Part shown: piece by piece, positions 59,319 through 64,000 of the stretch
How positions within the stretch are numbered: the stretch's first letter is position 1
Layout: the number at the start of each line of letters is the position of its first letter
Assembly (NCBI RefSeq): GCF_001423765.1
Contig: NZ_LMPG01000011.1
Location: 62,001-126,000, forward strand
Direction: 5' to 3'
From: Sphingomonas sp. Leaf343
Lineage (GTDB): Bacteria; Pseudomonadota; Alphaproteobacteria; Sphingomonadales; Sphingomonadaceae
Length of the DNA: 64,000 nt
The notes under the pieces: generated by a model
Seen by the model: the letters and a program-made list of their open reading frames with translations, nothing else
Database searches by the model: none
What the model was told of the DNA's origin: nothing
Made by a program: the position numbers and the translations under genes

Positions 59319-61817
59319 ATGCCGCCGATGATCCCGCTTCCCCTGATCGCCCCCAATCCGCCCCGCGCCAGCCGCCTGGGCGAGGCGTTCGCGCGGGTGG
59401 AGGCGTCGGGCATCTACAGCAATCACGGTCCCGAAGCGCGCGCGTTCGAGGCGGAGGCGACGATGCAGCTGTTCGCCGGTCGCGGCGCAAGCCTGGCCGT
59501 CGCCAACGCCACGCTCGGCCTGATGATCGCGATCCGCGAGGCGGCGGGTCTGCGCCATCGCCCCGGCGCGCAGGCGCTGATGCCCGCATTGACCTTCGCG
59601 GCGACGGCGCAGGCGGCGGAATGGGCCGGGCTCCAGCCACTGGTGATCGACATCGACCCGGACGACTGGGCGATGTGCGCCGCCGGGGAGGAGCGGATGC
59701 TGCGCGAGCGGCCCGGCCGCATCGCTGTCATCGTTCCCTATGCGACGTTCGGCAACGCCATCGACCTCGATCGCTATATGTGGTTGCGGCGGCGTTACGG
59801 CGTCGGCGTGGTGATCGACGCCGCCGCCTCGCTCGGCACGCTGGACGATCGCGGGATCGGCTTCGGAGCCGACGCCCCGTTCGCCGTGGTCCATTCGATG
59901 CACGCCACCAAGACCTTCGCGGTGGCCGAGGGCGGCCTGATCCACAGCGGCGACGCCGACCTGATCGAGCGGCTGCGCGTGATGACCAATTTCGGCTTCA
60001 CCGGCGGCCGTTCTGCGACGATGCCTGGCATCAACGCCAAGCTGCCCGAAGTGCTGGCGGTGATGGCGCGCGAGAAGCTGACCGGAATCCAGCCGATCTG
60101 CGACGGGCGCGCGGCGGTGGAGCAGGCGTATCGCGAGGCACTGGGCGACGTCGCGTTGCAATCGGTCACGGGCCACCGCCGCGCGGTGCAGTTCATGCCC
60201 GTACTGCTCCCCGAATCGCTTGCGCCGCACCGCGAGGCGGTCGTCGCGGCCCTCGCCGCCGACGGCGTCGGTTGCGGCACCTATTTCAGCCCGCATCTGG
60301 GGCAGCAGCCGTGGCTGCGCGAGGTCGGCGAATGCCGGCCGACGCCGGTCGCGGACAGCGTCGCCGCGCGTATCCTGTCGCTGCCGATTACGGACGCGAT
60401 GACAGCGGCTGACGCGCGCCGCGTCGTCGCCGCGCTCCAAACCGCTTGCGCCGCGCTGACGACGGTCGCGCGCATCCCGGCGCGCCTACGATCCGTGCCC
60501 GCCGTCGCACCGATGATGATCGTCGGCGGCGGCCCCGCCGGCACCGCGCTGCTCACCGCCGCGACCAAGCGCGGCCTGCTGCCCGATCTCGCGCGCGACC
60601 TGATCGTCGTGGAGCGCGATGCCCAGATCGGCGGCGGCCGACTCGGCCGCTACGCGATCACGTCCGATTCGACCGCGCAGACCTTCCTGACGGCGGTAAA
60701 GGACAATGTGCATCCCGCCATCGCCGCCCTGCACGACGCGCCGGAAGGGCGCGCCGTCGCCGCCCATGCCGATGCGTTGGGCGTGCCGCTGGTCGAGGTC
60801 GGCCCGCTGCTGCGCGCCACCGGCGAGCGGCTGGCCGATGTCGTGCGCGATCACGGCGGCACCGTCCTGACCGGGCATGAGGCGCTGGGTGCGGAGCGGA
60901 CCGGCGACGGGCTGTGGCGAGTCACGTTGCGCCGCCTGCGCGATGGCGCGACCGTGCAACGACTGACGCGCGCGCTGGTCGTCGCGACCGGCGGCCATCA
61001 GCCGCTGGACCGGCTGGCGACGCAGCGCATCGCCGGTGCACCGCTCGTCGAACTGGCGGGCGAGCGGCTGATGCAGTCCGATGCGGTCCTGACGCTGGGC
61101 GGGTTCGCGCAGGTCGCCGACATCCTGTCGCGCCGGCGAGCGCCGAAGATCGCCGTCATCGGCGGCTCCACCAGCGCCCTGACCAGCGTGGCGCTGCTGC
61201 TGAAAGGGCAACCCGCGCTACCGCTCGGCGCGGGCGCGATCACGTTGCTGCACCGACGGCCGCTGCGCCCCTTCTACCACAGCGTGGAGGCCGCCCGCGC
61301 CGAGGGTTTCACCGATTTTGGTCTCGACGACATCTGTCCCGTCTCGGGCTTCGTCTATCGTCTCGCCGGGTTCCGGCTGGAGGCGCGCGACCTCGTGCTG
61401 CGGATGCTCGGCGTGGATGGCCGCGCGCCCGATCCGCGCGTCGCGCTCCACCGGATCGCGGGAGAGGATGACGCCACCGCCCGCGCGATCGTCCGCGATG
61501 CCGACCTCGTCGTCGCAGCCCTCGGCTATCGCCCGATCGGCCTGCCACTGACCGGTGTCGACGGGCGCCCGCTGGCGATTGCGGCGGACGAGGGCGCACC
61601 GATGGTCGACCGTTACTGTCGCATCGTCGGCGCGGACGGCCAGCCCGTGCCCGACGCCTATGGCATCGGCCTTGCCGCCGGCTTCGTGCCGTGGGGCGCG
61701 CTGGGCGGGGAGGCCAGTTTCGTGGGGCAGGCGAACGGCCTGTGGCTGTGGCAGAACGATGTCGGCCTGATGATCGTCGACCAGATCCTCGCACAGGCCG
61801 CGCGCGCCGCCGCATGA
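59319..61817 (+). CDS. DegT/DnrJ/EryC1 aminotransferase fused to an FAD-dependent oxidoreductase
   Basis: 832 residues; ATG 59,319 or 59,328. Residues 15-390 are a DegT-type PLP aminotransferase: ATLGLMIAIREAAG, ALMPALTFAATAQAAEWAGL, and the PLP lysine in HSMHATKTFAVAEGG (about 202). A short linker is followed by a FAD domain from residue 400: MMIVGGGPAGTALLTAATKRG, VVERDAQIGGGRLGRYAI, and a second nucleotide site in IAVIGGSTSALTSVALLL (about 613). A helix near the end reads WGALGGEASFVGQANGLWLW. DegT enzymes transfer amino groups to keto-sugars; the second half resembles FAD/NADPH monooxygenases or dehydrogenases. It is followed in overlap by a glycosyltransferase. Confidence 0.8.
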   Translation: MPPMIPLPLIAPNPPRASRLGEAFARVEASGIYSNHGPEARAFEAEATMQLFAGRGASLAVANATLGLMIAIREAAGLRHRPGAQALMPALTFAATAQAAEWAGLQPLVIDIDPDDWAMCAAGEERMLRERPGRIAVIVPYATFGNAIDLDRYMWLRRRYGVGVVIDAAASLGTLDDRGIGFGADAPFAVVHSMHATKTFAVAEGGLIHSGDADLIERLRVMTNFGFTGGRSATMPGINAKLPEVLAVMAREKLTGIQPICDGRAAVEQAYREALGDVALQSVTGHRRAVQFMPVLLPESLAPHREAVVAALAADGVGCGTYFSPHLGQQPWLREVGECRPTPVADSVAARILSLPITDAMTAADARRVVAALQTACAALTTVARIPARLRSVPAVAPMMIVGGGPAGTALLTAATKRGLLPDLARDLIVVERDAQIGGGRLGRYAITSDSTAQTFLTAVKDNVHPAIAALHDAPEGRAVAAHADALGVPLVEVGPLLRATGERLADVVRDHGGTVLTGHEALGAERTGDGLWRVTLRRLRDGATVQRLTRALVVATGGHQPLDRLATQRIAGAPLVELAGERLMQSDAVLTLGGFAQVADILSRRRAPKIAVIGGSTSALTSVALLLKGQPALPLGAGAITLLHRRPLRPFYHSVEAARAEGFTDFGLDDICPVSGFVYRLAGFRLEARDLVLRMLGVDGRAPDPRVALHRIAGEDDATARAIVRDADLVVAALGYRPIGLPLTGVDGRPLAIAADEGAPMVDRYCRIVGADGQPVPDAYGIGLAAGFVPWGALGGEASFVGQANGLWLWQNDVGLMIVDQILAQAARAAA

Positions 61818-62923
61818 GCCACACCCGCACCGTCAGCGGCACGCCAACGGTCAGCGTCGTCATGGCCGCGTATAACGGCGCGGCCCTGATCGGCGAGACG
61901 CTGGCCAGCCTGCGCGACCAGAGCCTGCCCGACTGGGAAGCGATCGTCGTCGACGACGGATCGAGCGATGCCACGCGCGACGTCGTTGCCGCATGGCCGG
62001 ATTCACGCGTCCGCCTGATCGCGCTGCCGCAGAATGGCGGCCCCGTCCGGGCGCGCAACGAAGCCCTGCGTCACGCCACCGGCCGCTACGTCGCCGGGCT
62101 GGATCAGGACGACCTCTGCCGCCCCGACCGGTTCGCGGCGCAGGTCGCGTTCCTCGAATCGCATCCCGATATCGCGCTGGTCGGCACCGCCGTGGAGTTC
62201 CTGCGCGACGGCCGCGTCCTGCCCTCCACCTACCCGCCGATCACCTCGCCCGCGCTGACCGGATGGCTGGCGTGGATCGAAAATCCGCTGGCATGGTCGT
62301 CGGTGATGGTTCGCGGGGAGGTCGCCCGCGCGCTCGATCCGTTTACCCGACCCGACATCCTCTATGCAGAGGATTTCGACCTCTATCACCGCGTCGCGCC
62401 GTTCGGCGGCATCGCCCGGCTCGACGCGCCGCTGGTCCGGTATCGCCAGCACGCGGGCGGTATCTCCCGCCGCTATCGCGACCGGATGGAAGCAAGCGCC
62501 ACAGAGGTGCTGGCCGCACGTCACGCCGCCCTGCTCGGGAAGCGGGCGGAGGCGGCGGCGCGGGCGCTGGTGGTCCACAATATGGGCGGCCGGGCAGTGC
62601 GGGACCGCGCGACGCTGGCGCTGCTCGGCGGCGTGCTGGCGCAATTGCGCGACGCCTATCTGGCGGAGACTCGCCCCGGCGAGGCGGACCGTCGACTGAT
62701 CCACTGGCACACCGCCGACCGCTGGGCGCGAATCGGCCGCACCGCGCTGCGGGAAGGAACGCTGACGCTCGCGGATATGGCGGCGATGCGCCACGGCCCG
62801 CTCGGCAGCCCCGCGCCCGCCGCCCCCGCCTGGTCGCGGCTGGTCGGCGCGGCGCGCAATCTGGGGCTTCAGACCTTGGCGGCGAAGATCATCCGGCCCG
62901 GCCCGAGCCGCGCGAACACCTGA
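61814..62923 (+). CDS. Glycosyltransferase family 2
   Basis: 369 residues from ATG 61,814, overlapping the previous stop (ATGA). The GT-A fold has SVVMAAYNGAALIGETLASL, AIVVDDGSSDATRDVV, GGPVRARNEALRHATGRYVAGLDQDD with the D-x-D-like metal pair, and AEDFDLYHRV. A C-terminal extension from 270 is helical. It should add a sugar to a lipid or polysaccharide acceptor. Pairing with the DegT-FAD fusion suggests that it transfers an unusual amino-sugar made by it; this is inference. Its 3' end overlaps the convergent transpeptidase gene by 55 bases. Confidence 0.85.
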   Translation: MSHTRTVSGTPTVSVVMAAYNGAALIGETLASLRDQSLPDWEAIVVDDGSSDATRDVVAAWPDSRVRLIALPQNGGPVRARNEALRHATGRYVAGLDQDDLCRPDRFAAQVAFLESHPDIALVGTAVEFLRDGRVLPSTYPPITSPALTGWLAWIENPLAWSSVMVRGEVARALDPFTRPDILYAEDFDLYHRVAPFGGIARLDAPLVRYRQHAGGISRRYRDRMEASATEVLAARHAALLGKRAEAAARALVVHNMGGRAVRDRATLALLGGVLAQLRDAYLAETRPGEADRRLIHWHTADRWARIGRTALREGTLTLADMAAMRHGPLGSPAPAAPAWSRLVGAARNLGLQTLAAKIIRPGPSRANT

Positions 62924-63573
62924 TCCAGATCGCGCTCGCCGACTGCGAAACAGCCCTGGCTGCGGCCGAGCATACCGTGCGACTTCACCATGTCCGGGTT
63001 GGCGTACCACGCCGAATGGATCACGATGGCGCGGCCCAGCGCGTTGTTGTTGGTCGGGTCGAGCCCGACCAGCCGCTGCGACCGGCCATGCTTGCCGACA
63101 TAATAATCCGCCGTCGCGAATGCGCCTTCGGACGACGCATTCGAGCCGAAGTCGTTCGAGAAGCGCTTCAGATAGCCGGTATGCGACGGGTCCGACCCGC
63201 TGCCATGCGCGACCAACAACGTCGTCGTCCTGCCGTTCAGCAGGTCGACGAGATGGAAGCGCGGCTGCGACGAGCCAGCGGTGAAATCGGCGATGGCGAT
63301 CCGGTCGCGCTGCGCGACGCGGCTGCCATGCTGCTGGAGCGCCGCGAGCGCCTTCCTGAACAGGTCGGGCCGTACCACACGCGGCGACACCAGCGCCTTC
63401 GCCTCCGCCGGCATCGGCGGCTGGCCCGTCGGTTTCAGATCGCGTGCCGTCAGTTTCCGCGTCGCCGACGACACGGTCCCCGGCACTGCCAATGCCCCCA
63501 CCATGACCAGACCGTTGCGAATCAGCGCGCGCCGACCCAGACCCGATCCCTGCTCCACCTGTTGCTCGTGCAT
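62869..63573 (-). CDS. Murein L,D-transpeptidase catalytic-domain protein (PF13645-type)
   Basis: 234 residues from ATG 63,573. A signal sequence (RRALIRNGLVMVGALAVPG) has a twin-arginine look. The catalytic region is SHGMLGRSQGCFAVGERD with the cysteine nucleophile in QGCF and the preceding HG. IVIHSAWYANPDMVKS is another family block. It probably cross-links or trims peptidoglycan in the periplasm. It is convergent with the glycosyltransferase and divergent from a second L,D-transpeptidase gene about 210 bases away. Confidence 0.85.
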   Translation of the reverse strand: MHEQQVEQGSGLGRRALIRNGLVMVGALAVPGTVSSATRKLTARDLKPTGQPPMPAEAKALVSPRVVRPDLFRKALAALQQHGSRVAQRDRIAIADFTAGSSQPRFHLVDLLNGRTTTLLVAHGSGSDPSHTGYLKRFSNDFGSNASSEGAFATADYYVGKHGRSQRLVGLDPTNNNALGRAIVIHSAWYANPDMVKSHGMLGRSQGCFAVGERDLDQVFARLGPGRMIFAAKV

Positions 63574-63785
63574 CGATGCTCCGACTTGTCGTTCAAACCC
63601 CGCAAGATTCGCTATAGCGGATAATGAATGACTTTTCTGTAGGAGTTCCCGCCATTTGCGGGTGAATCGCGCCAACCCGTCGCAACTGTCCCACACTTCG
63701 TCGCTACAATCATCGAGGCCGGCCCGGCACCAACCGCGACGTGATGCGTTTAACCTGACGCAAGCGATCGACGAAAGGGACGACG

Positions 63786-64000
63786 ATGAAAAGCTGGATC
63801 ATGGCTACGGCCCTCGCCGCGGCAATCGCCACGACAGGTCCGGCCTACGCCGCCAATGGCAGCCTGGTCGCGGTGGACGAGGCCGCCGCAACGCTGATGC
63901 CCAATCGCTATATCTGGAACGATGCCGCACCGGAAGCGATTTCTGCGGAACCGGTGACCGTCGTCGTCAGCATCCCGCAACAGCGCGCATTCGTCTATCG
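63786..64000 (+). CDS. Probable YkuD-type L,D-transpeptidase, N-terminal part (runs off the window)
   Basis: The visible 71 residues start at ATG 63,786 with a signal peptide (MKSWIMATALAAAIATTGPAYA). They continue LMPNRYIWNDAAPEAISAE and VTVVVSIPQQRAFVY, the start of a YkuD domain in alphaproteobacterial L,D-transpeptidases. The catalytic HxxG...SxGC region is beyond the window, so function is provisional. Its proximity to the convergent-side transpeptidase suggests a cell-wall-remodelling pair. Confidence 0.65.
   Translation, partial: MKSWIMATALAAAIATTGPAYAANGSLVAVDEAAATLMPNRYIWNDAAPEAISAEPVTVVVSIPQQRAFVY

Overview
The window is high-GC DNA whose gene set is typical of the alphaproteobacterial order Sphingomonadales (Sphingomonas or a close relative). 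Markers are CpdR and TrcR cell-cycle regulators, SapC, a TonB-dependent receptor, DUF1013, DUF1289, DUF2312 and DUF4169 proteins, MucR-era style short operons with ATGA/GTGA overlaps, and the infA-maf-RNase E/G-yacG-tRNA-Phe cluster. Family calls come from reading the translated proteins, without database searches.

Region 1 (1 to about 18,350) is a genomic island of prophage origin whose left end lies outside the window. Its right end is a tyrosine integrase gene directly next to the 3' end of tRNA-Val(GAC), the likely attachment site. Positions 165-5,462 hold a wreck of Mu-like/head-gene modules: C-terminal pieces of a Dam methylase and a portal protein, a prohead protease/major capsid fusion cut inside the capsid domain, and a DUF3164 gene whose two halves lie 2.6 kb apart on opposite strands. 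That last arrangement is explained by an inversion of about 1,289-3,931. Positions 5,463-9,213 are cargo: a four-helix membrane protein and a divergent LysR / class A beta-lactamase pair, separated by related copies of a palindromic intergenic repeat. Positions 9,214-18,337 are an organised lysogeny/early module. It has a CI-type S24 repressor, a Cro-like protein and three 17-bp operators, followed by a long rightward run of small, overlapping genes. These encode zinc and helix-turn-helix proteins, a GapR-like protein, a DNA methyltransferase, a J-domain protein, a DUF5131 protein and the integrase.

Region 2 (18,350-64,000) is ordinary chromosome. It carries cpdR, N-formylglutamate amidohydrolase, sapC, a GlcD-like FAD oxidoreductase, a DEAD-box helicase, stress and detoxification enzymes (glutathione S-transferases, dienelactone hydrolase, SDR), trcR, a glycosyltransferase plus LpxH-like phosphatase pair, ccmAB, an Opu-type osmolyte ABC transporter with fused permease and binding domains, a TonB receptor, an AI-2E-type transporter, BolA, NUDIX, and a Slam / surface-lipoprotein pair (type XI secretion). 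These are followed by nusB, thiL, a proton-pumping pyrophosphatase, an S9 peptidase, a DNA methyltransferase fused to a nuclease-like domain, infA, maf, an RNase E/G homologue, yacG and tRNA-Phe. The window closes with a DegT aminotransferase fused to an FAD oxidoreductase, a family 2 glycosyltransferase and two L,D-transpeptidases.

The most unusual items are the rearranged prophage with its reconstructable inversion, the DegT-FAD oxidoreductase fusion, the methyltransferase-nuclease fusion, the Slam/lipoprotein pair, and a beta-lactamase module riding in the island.
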